A stretch of 64,000 nt of DNA, from positions 3,534,001 through 3,598,000 of the forward strand of contig NZ_SHLC01000001.1 in assembly GCF_004217495.1 (NCBI RefSeq), given 5' to 3'. The position numbers and the translations under genes were made by a program. Every line of letters starts with the position of its first letter. The stretch's first letter is position 1. Below, piece by piece: positions 1-8,448 of this stretch. The DNA is from Microterricola gilva. Its GTDB lineage: Bacteria > Actinomycetota > Actinomycetes > Actinomycetales > Microbacteriaceae. The notes under the pieces are model-generated. The model made no database searches. It was not told where the DNA came from and saw nothing but the letters and a program-made list of their open reading frames with translations.

Positions 1-1
1 C

Positions 2-484
2 TCACAGTGGACGCTGATGCTCGAGGGTGAGCCGTTCAGCGCTTCCGTCATGATCATCGCCGCCGTCATGGTCGTGCTCATGACCGCCTCGCAGTTCATC
101 ACCCAGCTGCAGATCGTCTCGAAGAACATGTCGCCGGAGACCAAGGCGAGCCCGATGTTCAAGCAGCAGCGCATCATGCTCTACCTACTCCCCCTCGTTT
201 TCGCCTTCTCCGGTGTCGCCTTCCCGCTCGGCGTCATGTTCTACTGGCTCACCTCGAACATCTGGACCATGGTTCAGCAGTTCGTCGTCATCCGGAACAT
301 GCCGACCCCCGGCAGCGAGGCGGCCAAGGCCCGCGAGGAGCGTCTGGCCCGCAAGGGCAAGCTCGTCGCCACCGACGGCACCGTGATCGTCGTCGACGAA
401 GAGGCGGCCAAGAAGACCCAGCGGCAGCAGCCGATCAGCAAGAACCGGGCGAAGAAGCAAACCAAGCCCGGCGACCAGAAGTAG
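2..484 (+). CDS. yidC: Membrane protein insertase YidC (C-terminal part, cut by window edge)
   Basis: C-terminal part of a YidC/Oxa1-family insertase, which places and folds integral membrane proteins alone or with SecYEG. The frame is already open at base 2, so the N-terminus lies outside the window. Visible are long hydrophobic stretches (around ASVMIIAAVMVVLMTASQ and LLPLVFAFSGVAFPLGVMFY) matching the last conserved membrane helices, then a Lys/Arg-rich cytoplasmic tail ending KKQTKPGDQK, as expected for contacting ribosomes. It is followed after 7 bases by jag, the usual partner gene in origin-proximal clusters. Identification rests on the conserved helices plus position before jag-rsmG-parAB. 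Confidence 0.93.
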   Translation, partial: SQWTLMLEGEPFSASVMIIAAVMVVLMTASQFITQLQIVSKNMSPETKASPMFKQQRIMLYLLPLVFAFSGVAFPLGVMFYWLTSNIWTMVQQFVVIRNMPTPGSEAAKAREERLARKGKLVATDGTVIVVDEEAAKKTQRQQPISKNRAKKQTKPGDQK

Positions 485-491
485 GACGCAG

Positions 492-1073
492 ATGACCGAC
501 GTTCAGAACACCACCACCGTTGACGCCTCTGCTCTCGAGGCACCGGAGCAGGGCACCGCTGCCACCTTCGAGGCGGCAGCGGAAGGCACGGAGCGCACCG
601 CAGCGCCCTCCCAGGCCCAGCTCGAGCAGGAGGGCGACATCGCCGCGGACTACATCGAGGAGTTCCTCGACATCTGCGACCTCGACGGCGACATCGACAT
701 CGACGCCCGCAACGGCCGTGCGTACCTCTCGGTGAACGCCGGCGCTGGGGCGAACATCTCTGTGCTCTCGAAGCCGGACACGGTCAACGCTCTGCAGGAG
801 CTCACGCGCCTCGCCGTGCAGAGCAAGACGGGCGGATTCTCGCGTCTCATCCTCGACATCGGCGGCTCCCGCGACGCCCGCGAGGCCGAGTTGACCGCCC
901 TCGTGACGCGCGCCATCGAGCGCATCGAGGGCGGAGCGGCGTCGGCGGCTCTGCCCGCCATGTCCTCCTACGAGCGCAAGCTCGTGCACGACATCGTCGG
1001 TGAGCGGGGTTACACCTCCGAGTCCAACGGCGAGGGTCGCGACCGCCACACCGTCATCACGCGCCGCGCATAG
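492..1073 (+). CDS. jag: Jag/KhpB-type RNA-binding protein (KH + R3H)
   Basis: 193-residue SpoIIIJ-associated (Jag/KhpB) protein, an RNA-binding partner encoded next to yidC in most Gram-positive bacteria. An acidic, probably disordered N-terminus (to about residue 45) is followed by a KH-like domain (about 50-125) and a C-terminal R3H domain (about 155-190) with the signature Arg-x3-His in ERKLVH. It has the short actinobacterial form without the Jag_N domain of Bacillus. It starts 7 bases after yidC, so translation is probably coupled. The stop codon abuts a parS palindrome that precedes rsmG. Confidence 0.92.
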   Translation: MTDVQNTTTVDASALEAPEQGTAATFEAAAEGTERTAAPSQAQLEQEGDIAADYIEEFLDICDLDGDIDIDARNGRAYLSVNAGAGANISVLSKPDTVNALQELTRLAVQSKTGGFSRLILDIGGSRDAREAELTALVTRAIERIEGGAASAALPAMSSYERKLVHDIVGERGYTSESNGEGRDRHTVITRRA

Positions 1074-1086
1074 TTTCACGTGAAAC
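1073..1086. promoter_or_regulatory. parS: parS site 1, between jag and rsmG
   Basis: Exact 14-bp palindrome GTTTCACGTGAAAC, the core of the bacterial parS consensus bound by ParB. It begins on the last base of the jag stop codon and ends 1 base before the rsmG ATG, so it occupies the place where a ribosome binding site would be. Confidence 0.93.
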
Positions 1087-1087
1087 C

Positions 1088-1717
1088 ATGACTGACACCC
1101 TTGAGTCGGAACCACTCGTTGCCGCCGAAGTCTTCGGCGAGCAGCTGACGCAGGCGCGGGCATTCACCACAAACCTCGCGACGCACGGTGAGGAGCTCGG
1201 CCTGATCGGGCCGCTCGAGCTTCCCCGTCTGTGGACCAGACACATCCTGAACTGCGCGATTGTCGCGCCACTGCTGCGCCCTGGCCTCGTCGGCGACGTC
1301 GGCAGTGGTGCTGGCCTCCCCGGTCTCGTGCTCGCCATCGCCCGACCAGACGTGAATTTCGTCCTGATTGAGCCGATGGAGCGCCGCGTCGCGTGGTTGA
1401 ACGACCAGGTGAAGGAACTCGGACTGGCCAATGTCGAGGTTCTGCGCGCTCGCGCCGAGGAGACCAAGCGCGAGGGCACGTTCGATCAGGTGACGGCCAG
1501 GGCCGTCAGCGCGCTGCGCACCCTGATCCCGCTCACCGCTCCCCTGCTCCGTTCCGGCGGTGAGCTCGTGCTGATGAAGGGCGCAGGCGCCCCTGGCGAG
1601 ATCACGGCGGCCGAGAAGGCGATCCGCAAGTACAAATTGCGCGATGTCGAGGTTCTTGTGCTCGGCGAAGGCATTCTGAGCGAAGAAACCCGCGTCATCC
1701 GGGCTACAGTGGGTTAG
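1088..1717 (+). CDS. rsmG: 16S rRNA (guanine527-N7)-methyltransferase RsmG (GidB)
   Basis: 209-residue methyltransferase using S-adenosylmethionine to make m7G527 in 16S rRNA; loss of the family confers low-level streptomycin resistance in other actinobacteria. The Rossmann SAM-binding motif is visible as VGDVGSGAGLPG around residues 72-83, followed by FVLIEPMERRVAWL, typical of RsmG. The ATG at 1088 has no Shine-Dalgarno because the preceding bases are a parS palindrome. Translation may depend on coupling to jag, whose stop is 14 bases upstream. Position between jag and parA is the standard order near oriC. Confidence 0.94.
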   Translation: MTDTLESEPLVAAEVFGEQLTQARAFTTNLATHGEELGLIGPLELPRLWTRHILNCAIVAPLLRPGLVGDVGSGAGLPGLVLAIARPDVNFVLIEPMERRVAWLNDQVKELGLANVEVLRARAEETKREGTFDQVTARAVSALRTLIPLTAPLLRSGGELVLMKGAGAPGEITAAEKAIRKYKLRDVEVLVLGEGILSEETRVIRATVG

Positions 1718-1833
1718 TCGACTCCTCTCGTCGCCGGTTGCTGCGTACGACGCATGCTGTGCTCGTTCGTTCGGTTCCGGCACCGCGGTGTCGGCGCTCT
1801 CGTGAGACGACCGACACAGGGAATGGATTGCAG

Positions 1834-3150
<1,317 letters not shown>

Positions 3151-3152
3151 TC

Positions 3153-4115
3153 ATGGCGAAGCGAACCGGACTCGGGCGCGGCATCGGCGCACTGATCCCC
3201 ACGATCGACGAGACTCGTGGGCGGCCCGTCGACGTGTTCTTCCCGGACACGATCGGTGCGGCTCAGGCCCTGGCCGACGCCGACGGCCGTGACGAACTGC
3301 TCGTGGTGCCAGGCGCCCGTCTGGCGCATCTGAACCCGGCCGACATCGTTCCGAATGCCGTGCAGCCCCGCACAGTCTTCAACGAGCAGGATCTCGCCGA
3401 ACTCGTGCACAGCGTGCGCGAGATCGGCGTGCTGCAGCCGATTGTCGTGCGTCCGCACCCTGAGCTGACCGGTAAGTACGAGCTCGTCATGGGTGAGCGC
3501 CGGCTCCGTGCCACCAAGGAGGTCGGGCTCGACACCATTCCTGCCGTCATCCGCGACACAGCAGACGACGACATGCTGCGGGACGCACTGCTCGAGAACC
3601 TCCACCGCTCCCAGTTGAACCCCCTGGAGGAAGCTTCCGCCTACCAGCAGCTCCTCAGCGACTTCGGCATCACACAGGAGGAGCTCGGCAATCGGCTCGG
3701 TCGCTCGCGCCCGCAGATCACCAACACGCTGCGCTTGCTCAAGCTCCCCTCCCCCGTTCAGCTGCGCGTTGCCGCCGGCGTGTTGTCGGCGGGCCACGCC
3801 CGCGCCATTCTCTCGGTCGTCGAGCCGGAGGCCATGCAGAGCCTCGCCGACAAGATCGTGAACGAGGATCTTTCCGTGCGTGCGGCCGAGGCTGCCGCGA
3901 GCAAGAGCCCGAAGCCCGCTCCCAAGGTGAAGCCTCACGCAGGAACACGCCAGGGTCACCTCAACGAGATCGCCGAGCGTCTGGGCGACCGGCTCAACAC
4001 CCGCGTGAAGATGCGCCTCGGTGCACGCAAGGGTCAGATCACGATCGACTTCGCCACCGTGAGCGACCTCAACCGTATTCTCGGCGAGATCGGCGAGCCC
4101 GGCTTCACCAAGTAA
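3153..4115 (+). CDS. parB: Chromosome-partitioning protein ParB (Spo0J), parS-binding CTPase
   Basis: 320-residue ParB. ParB binds parS, clamps and spreads on neighbouring DNA using CTP, and is moved by ParA. The start MAKRTGLGRGIGALI is characteristic of chromosomal ParB. The CTP-binding motif GERRLRA begins at residue 114, followed by ENLHRSQLNPLEEA and the helix-turn-helix TQEELGNRLGRSRPQITNTL (about 170-190) that reads parS. A basic linker and C-terminal dimerisation domain follow. ATG 3153 is 2 bases after the parA stop, so the two genes form an operon. Seven parS sites lie within 2.1 kb of the gene. Confidence 0.96.
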   Translation: MAKRTGLGRGIGALIPTIDETRGRPVDVFFPDTIGAAQALADADGRDELLVVPGARLAHLNPADIVPNAVQPRTVFNEQDLAELVHSVREIGVLQPIVVRPHPELTGKYELVMGERRLRATKEVGLDTIPAVIRDTADDDMLRDALLENLHRSQLNPLEEASAYQQLLSDFGITQEELGNRLGRSRPQITNTLRLLKLPSPVQLRVAAGVLSAGHARAILSVVEPEAMQSLADKIVNEDLSVRAAEAAASKSPKPAPKVKPHAGTRQGHLNEIAERLGDRLNTRVKMRLGARKGQITIDFATVSDLNRILGEIGEPGFTK

Positions 4116-4133
4116 CGCGCCGAACGCACACTC

Positions 4134-4163
4134 TGCCCCATGTTTCACGTGAAACATGGGGCA
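4134..4163. promoter_or_regulatory. parS: parS site 3 inside a 30-bp perfect palindrome
   Basis: The 16-bp parS consensus (4141-4156) is extended on both sides by perfectly complementary arms TGCCCCA and TGGGGCA, giving a 30-bp palindrome without a loop. It lies 18 bases after the parB stop and could also fold in RNA as a strong 3' hairpin for the parAB transcript. Confidence 0.93.
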
Positions 4164-4230
4164 GATCTGTTTGTGGCGCAGGGCCAGAGGGCTATCGCGC
4201 AGACACCTGCCGAGGCGCAGGGCACTCCGG

Positions 4231-4246
4231 TGTTTCACGTGAAACG
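4231..4246. promoter_or_regulatory. parS: parS site 4
   Basis: TGTTTCACGTGAAACG, 15 of 16 bases of the extended consensus with an intact 14-bp core (4232-4245), in the gene-free zone after parB. Confidence 0.93.
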
Positions 4247-4555
4247 CTCGACACGCCTCACCGGGCTCAACGGGGCCTGCTCCAGGTCCTCGCTACGCGC
4301 CCGGCAGGGAGGCGCTGGAAGGCGGAGCTCCTCCCCCACAAACCCCACTGGTCGAGTGAGGGCGACGGCCGCGTCGAGAGTGAATCCCACCTGATGAACG
4401 TCCTGCCGAGTATCATCGCGCGCTGATGCAGCCTGGTGAGAGGTCGACCTTCGACCCATGGCCCGATCCGCGTCGCAGCACCGACCCCATGAGGCACAGC
4501 TCACGGACGCCTCGCTACGCGCACCGACCATTGCCTCCGGGCGCCACTGCCCGTC

Positions 4556-4573
4556 GATTGAGCCTGTCGAAAT
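4556..4573 (-). repeat. Dispersed repeat copy (core TTCGACAAGCTCAA), degenerate
   Basis: GATTGAGCCTGTCGAAAT on the plus strand; its complement ATTTCGACAGGCTCAATC is a variant of the repeat found at 4832, 5025 and 44939. Noncoding. Confidence 0.55.
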
Positions 4574-4744
4574 CCTCACGACGGGTCCTGACACGCTCAC
4601 TACCGGAGCGGTTCGCCGTTGACGGACTCGGCCCGAGGTGCGCTCTATGAAGAAGTCGAGACGGGTCCGGGTGATTCGAAACTCTCAACCGTCGCACCCC
4701 GCCTCCACCGCGCCCTCTCCCCCGCTTGTTGGGGCAGGGCCGAC

Positions 4745-4758
4745 GTTTCACGTGAAAC
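4745..4758. promoter_or_regulatory. parS: parS site 5
   Basis: Exact 14-bp GTTTCACGTGAAAC core in the gene-free zone. Confidence 0.92.
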
Positions 4759-4831
4759 TCTCCGAGCACTCAGACGGCCACCCCACGTGGTGGGTCGATC
4801 CGTGGTTACGTTGCGAGGCCTGTCGACGGTT

Positions 4832-4849
4832 GGTTCGACAAGCTCAACC
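4832..4849 (+). repeat. Dispersed repeat copy (core TTCGACAAGCTCAACC)
   Basis: GGTTCGACAAGCTCAACC lies 73 bases after parS site 5. The same word recurs at 5025 and, as an inverted pair, at 44939-44990. Confidence 0.65.
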
Positions 4850-5024
4850 AACGGACACTGCCCCCGGCGTCGCAGCACGTCGGGCGCGTGTTGCGTGGCC
4901 TACGTCGCGGCTTGTGAGATGCCGGGACGGGTTTCGACAGGCGCGACCGGCCGCGGGAATCCCTGCCAGCGAACTCAAGCCGTCGCGCCGTTCGTTGAGT
5001 AAGGTCACCGACAAGGCTCTGGCT

Positions 5025-5043
5025 GGTTTCGACAAGCTCAACC
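5025..5043 (+). repeat. Dispersed repeat copy (core TTCGACAAGCTCAACC)
   Basis: GGTTTCGACAAGCTCAACC, identical over 19 bases to the left arm of the hairpin at 44939. A degenerate copy (GGTTTCGACAGGCGCGACC) lies at 4930-4948. Confidence 0.65.
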
Positions 5044-5083
5044 GGCGACCACCACGCTCCCCCGCACGCAGAGGCGACATCGA

Positions 5084-5099
5084 TGTTTCACGTGAAACA
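5084..5099. promoter_or_regulatory. parS: parS site 6
   Basis: Exact 16-bp TGTTTCACGTGAAACA, 41 bases after a dispersed repeat copy. Confidence 0.94.
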
Positions 5100-5366
5100 C
5101 CCGCGCGCCCGGATGCGGATCCCCGATTGGCGGACGCGGTCCGTGGCCGTGTCGACTGAGAGTTTCGATACCCGTCCGACCGTTCGTCAGAATCAGCCTG
5201 CGAACACCGCCACCGGCATGGACGTCTGGCGCCCGTTGATGAGATCTGCAGCGACCAAAGCGAAAGGCATCGGCAGACGTCGCCCGTTGGTCTCGACGGG
5301 CTCATGGGGCGAAGCCTGCCGGTACAGCGGCTGCCCCCTCTCCCACACCGATTCGGCGAGGCCGAG

Positions 5367-5380
5367 GTTTCACGTGAAAC
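5367..5380. promoter_or_regulatory. parS: parS site 7
   Basis: Exact 14-bp core GTTTCACGTGAAAC, immediately beyond the ddl terminator hairpin. Confidence 0.92.
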
Positions 5381-5392
5381 GGGGGAAACACA

Positions 5393-5422
5393 GAAGGAGG
5401 GCACCGACCGGCGCCCTCCTTC
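5393..5422 (-). terminator. Terminator hairpin after ddl
   Basis: Arms GAAGGAGGGC (5393-5402) and GCCCTCCTTC (5413-5422) are perfectly complementary with a 10-base spacer. The hairpin sits 14 bases past the ddl stop in the direction of ddl transcription. There is no clear T-run. Confidence 0.7.
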
Positions 5423-5435
5423 CTCGGTGAGTGCT

Positions 5436-6434
5436 CTAGGAGCGCGCAGCGGCCGCCAGAGCCCCGTAGACGGCCCCAAGTTCCTGTCCAGAGGCCTCGA
5501 TCGCCTGAGGCAGCAAAGAGGTCTCTGTGAGGCCTGGGAGCACGTTCGCCTCGAGGAACCACGGGGTGCCATCGGCATCCAGGATGAAGTCGATCCTGGA
5601 GACGTGCCGGAGCCCGAGGAGCTCGTGCACGGCCACGGCGGTTTCGGCGACGTGAGCCGCGGCGGTCGCGCTGATGCGCGCGGGTGTGAAGAAGGTGGTC
5701 TCCCCCGCGTTGTATCGCGCATCGAAGCTGTAGACGCCACTGCTGGCCTGAATCTCGACGGCGGGAAGTGCCCGAGGCCCATCGCCCGTGTCAATCACGC
5801 CAACCGCGAGCTCGACACCCTGGATGCGCTTCTCGATGAGCGCGACGTCGGAGTATGTGTAGGCCTCGACGACCGCGCGGGGCAGCTCTGAGGCGTCGCC
5901 CACGATCGAGACGCCCTGTGCCGAGCCGCCAACCGACGGCTTCACAACGAGATCCGTTCCGAGTCGGTCGATCACACGGCTGAGCACATTTGCGGCGCCG
6001 AGATCACGGAAGGTCTCCTTCGCCAGGGTGATGGATTTGGGGGTGGCAATGCCGGCGCGAGCAACGAGCGTCTTCGCCGTTGGCTTCGACCAGGCCAGAG
6101 CCGCATCATCGCCGCGTGATCCGACGAAGGCAACACCGGCCGCCTCGAGCAGACTGAGCAGTGCTCCGTCCTCACCACTCGCTCCGTGCAGCGCGGGCCA
6201 GACGACATCCGGGTTGCGGGTGGTGATGGCGTCGAGCAGCGTCGCGTCGGGGTCGAGAACGGTGACGCGGTGCCCGGCTCCGCTCAGTGCGTCAGCCACG
6301 CGACGGCCGGATCGCAGTGAGACATCGCGCTCGTGCGAGATTCCGCCGGCGAGTACGACGATGTCGAGGGTTGCGGGTGCTCCGGCGGCTTCCGGTGAAT
6401 CCTGCTGAGTCTCTGCGGCAATGTTTTCAGTCAT
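5436..6434 (-). CDS. ddl: D-alanine--D-alanine ligase family protein
   Basis: 332-residue ATP-grasp ligase that would join two D-alanines with ATP to make the dipeptide for peptidoglycan stems (cytoplasm). The N-terminal substrate motif is visible as LAGGISHERDVSLRSG (about residues 30-45). The C-terminal metal-binding signature is FLEANVLPGLTETSLLP (about 295-311), which carries the Glu/Asn pair that binds magnesium. It is slightly shorter than E. coli DdlB homologues with insertions but has all main blocks. It transcribes toward the parS zone and ends at a hairpin. It may be a second Ddl copy, as many actinobacteria keep another elsewhere. Confidence 0.88.
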   Translation of the reverse strand: MTENIAAETQQDSPEAAGAPATLDIVVLAGGISHERDVSLRSGRRVADALSGAGHRVTVLDPDATLLDAITTRNPDVVWPALHGASGEDGALLSLLEAAGVAFVGSRGDDAALAWSKPTAKTLVARAGIATPKSITLAKETFRDLGAANVLSRVIDRLGTDLVVKPSVGGSAQGVSIVGDASELPRAVVEAYTYSDVALIEKRIQGVELAVGVIDTGDGPRALPAVEIQASSGVYSFDARYNAGETTFFTPARISATAAAHVAETAVAVHELLGLRHVSRIDFILDADGTPWFLEANVLPGLTETSLLPQAIEASGQELGAVYGALAAAARS

Positions 6435-6507
6435 AATCAGGACTTTCTTCGATTTCAGTTGTGCAGAAGGCGTTCTCTGGCCGGTGTCGGTTCAGAGTGG
6501 CTGGACA

Positions 6508-7821
6508 CTAGGAAACATTCGGCGGCGGCGAGGTGAATTGGGCCGCTCCGGGGCTCATCCCGAGTTTGCCGGTCCCGGCGAAGGTCTCGAGCAGGTCGAG
6601 CTCGCCGCCGATGACCGTTGCCAGTCGCCGGATGCCGAGGCGAATCTGTTCCGGGGTCGGGTAGCAGAACGAGAGGCGGATGTTCTGGTGCCCGTTGCCA
6701 TCACCGTAGAACGCGGTGCCCGGGGTGTAGGCGACGAGTTCTTTGACCGCGCGCGGGAGCATCGCCTTCGAGTCCAGGGGCTCGGGAAGGGTGACCCACA
6801 CGTAGAAACCGCCGTTGGGGTTCGTCCACTCGAGCTGGGGCAGGTACTCCCCCAGTGCCGAGAGCATCGCCTCCTTGCGCTCCCGGTAGACCCCGCGGAA
6901 GGTGTTGATCTGTCCCTTCCAATCGGCTGTGGCCAGATACTCGGAGATCACCAGTTGGCTGAACGAGCTCGGCGACAGCACGGCCGCCTCGTTGGCGAGC
7001 ACGAGCTTCTCCCGGATCGCGTGAGGGGCAAGCGCCCAGCCGGTACGGAATCCGGGTGCGAGCGTCTTCGAGAAGGTGCCGAGGTAGATGACGCCGTCCT
7101 CCTCGACCGAGCGCATCGCATCCGGTGCCGGCCTGTCGAAGTAGAGGAGGCCGTATGGGTTGTCTTCGAGCACGAGGATGTCGTGCTCCTTGGCGATGGC
7201 GAGGATCTCAAGGCGCCGTTCCCAGCTGAGCGTGACGCCTGCCGGGTTGTGGAAGCTCGGGATCGTGTACAGCAGCTTGATCGTGCGCCCGGCAGCCTTG
7301 AGGCGCGTGATGTGCTCGCGCAGGGCCTCGGGAATCATGCCGTGCTCATCCATCGGCACGTGGTCGACATCGGCCTGATACGAGCGGAAGATGACCATGG
7401 CCGTGACGTAGCTGGGCCCCTCGGAGATGACGACGTCGCCCGGGTCGAGGAAGAGTTTGCTGACCAGCTCGAGGGCGTGCTGCGAGCCGGTGGTGACCAC
7501 GACGTCGTCGGCGTTCGCCTGAATGCCCTCGAGGGCCATGACCTCGAGAATCTGCTCACGAAGCGCGGGAACACCCTGACCAGAGCCATATTGCAGCGCG
7601 GTGGCGCCCTGCTTGATCATGACCTGATCCATGGCGTTGATCACGAGGTCCTGGGGCAGCGCCGAGACGAACGGCATGCCGCCGGCGAGGCTGACGACCT
7701 CGGGCCGTGAGGCCACGGCGAACAGCGCACGCACCTCGGAGGCGCGGAGGCCCGCGGCTCGGTCGGCGTAGTGGGAGTACCACGGGTCGAGGTTGTTGCC
7801 GGGCTGGTGCTGTTCAGTCAC
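6508..7821 (-). CDS. PLP-dependent aminotransferase, class I/II (MocR/LysN-like)
   Basis: 437-residue fold-type I aminotransferase. The N-terminus (SLAGGMPFVSALP) and YGSGQGVPALREQI match the 2-aminoadipate/aromatic aminotransferase branch. Further family blocks are TTGSQHALEL, YTIPSFHNPAGVTLS and LEDNPYGLLYFD. The PLP lysine is expected in FSKTLAPGFRTGW (about residue 250). No N-terminal GntR helix-turn-helix is present, so it is an enzyme rather than a MocR regulator. Substrate cannot be read from sequence. Stands alone between ddl and trxA on the same strand. Confidence 0.87.
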   Translation of the reverse strand: MTEQHQPGNNLDPWYSHYADRAAGLRASEVRALFAVASRPEVVSLAGGMPFVSALPQDLVINAMDQVMIKQGATALQYGSGQGVPALREQILEVMALEGIQANADDVVVTTGSQHALELVSKLFLDPGDVVISEGPSYVTAMVIFRSYQADVDHVPMDEHGMIPEALREHITRLKAAGRTIKLLYTIPSFHNPAGVTLSWERRLEILAIAKEHDILVLEDNPYGLLYFDRPAPDAMRSVEEDGVIYLGTFSKTLAPGFRTGWALAPHAIREKLVLANEAAVLSPSSFSQLVISEYLATADWKGQINTFRGVYRERKEAMLSALGEYLPQLEWTNPNGGFYVWVTLPEPLDSKAMLPRAVKELVAYTPGTAFYGDGNGHQNIRLSFCYPTPEQIRLGIRRLATVIGGELDLLETFAGTGKLGMSPGAAQFTSPPPNVS

Positions 7822-7922
7822 TGGTCATCCATTCTCGTGCTGTTCAATGCTAGTACGCGGAAAAAGACAGGATTCTCGGTGAGCGGCCTGCCTGCTGTGC
7901 TGTCAAGAAGCGCTGCCCGCCG

Positions 7923-8004
7923 AACCCGGGCCATTCCCCTGAAAAGCCCCACCATGCAGTGGGAGAGCGTAAGGAGGAATGGGTTCCGTGCCTGGGTGGG
8001 GCTT
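7923..8004. other. Interleaved inverted repeats between trxA and aminotransferase gene
   Basis: Two stems interleave: CCATTCC (7931-7937) with GGAATGG (7976-7982), and AAGCCCCACC (7944-7953) with GGTGGGGCTT (7995-8004). AACC/GGTT extends the first stem across a bulge. This order could form an H-type pseudoknot in RNA. I do not recognise a known RNA family. Confidence 0.4.
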
Positions 8005-8012
8005 AAGCACAA

Positions 8013-8038
8013 AACCCCCGGCCGTGAGGCCGAGGGTT
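8013..8038 (-). terminator. Terminator hairpin after trxA
   Basis: On the minus strand AACCCTCGGCC, loop TCAC, GGCCGGGGGTT, followed by TT; one G-T wobble in the stem. It lies 18 bases beyond the trxA stop. Confidence 0.75.
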
Positions 8039-8055
8039 CAGTGAGGACCGGTCGG

Positions 8056-8379
8056 CTACGCGAGGTAGGCGGCCAGGTCGGCTTCGAGTGCAGGCTTGGG
8101 CTTGGCGCCGATGACGGTCTTGACGACCTCGCCGCCCTGGTACACCTTCATCGCCGGGATGCTGGTGATCTGGTACTTCATCGCCAGCTGCGGGTTCTCG
8201 TCGACGTTCACCTTGACGATGTCGAGCTTCTCCGAGTGCTCGGTCGCAATCTGGTCAAGGATCGGGCTGACGGCACGGCAGGGGCCACACCATTCGGCCC
8301 AGAAGTCGACCAGAACGGTCTTCTCGTTGTTGAGAACCTCGGCCTCAAAGGTGGCTTCGGTCACGGCACGTGCGGTCAT
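8056..8379 (-). CDS. trxA: Thioredoxin
   Basis: 107-residue thioredoxin, a cytoplasmic protein disulfide reductase recycled by TrxB. The redox motif WCGPC sits at about residues 29-33 after FWAE, with the cis-proline loop TSIPAM further on. Length is standard. The gene lies 69 bases downstream of trxB on the same strand, so the two probably share a transcript. A hairpin terminator follows. Confidence 0.96.
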   Translation of the reverse strand: MTARAVTEATFEAEVLNNEKTVLVDFWAEWCGPCRAVSPILDQIATEHSEKLDIVKVNVDENPQLAMKYQITSIPAMKVYQGGEVVKTVIGAKPKPALEADLAAYLA

Positions 8380-8448
8380 TGCGTTCTCCTTCGGTGAATG
8401 CGGTCAGTTGGTCATGCGGATGCGGGTGGCGCCGGCATCCGGAGCTGT

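Larger units (their letters stand above)
4116..5392. other. Gene-free parS-rich intergenic region
   Basis: About 1.3 kb between parB and ddl with no convincing gene on either strand; the open frames here lack family-like sequence and mostly arise from the repeated palindromes. It holds five parS sites (4141, 4231, 4745, 5084, 5367) and several copies of a short repeat with core TTCGACAAGCTCAACC. This looks like a centromere-like loading zone kept free of genes. Confidence 0.75.

Noticed and set aside
1738-1833. TTG start of parA at 1738
   Set aside because: The first 32 codons look like promoter or leader DNA, and ATG 1834 gives a more natural start; the earlier start cannot be fully excluded.
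4140-5430. Several open frames of 70-200 codons in the parS zone
   Set aside because: They share only the translation of the palindrome (FHVK or VSRET) and otherwise lack family-like sequence, codon bias or ribosome sites.
7923-8004. Known riboswitch or SRP RNA
   Set aside because: None of the core motifs of glycine, TPP, cobalamin, SAM or c-di-AMP riboswitches, or the SRP loop, could be matched; kept only as an unexplained structure.
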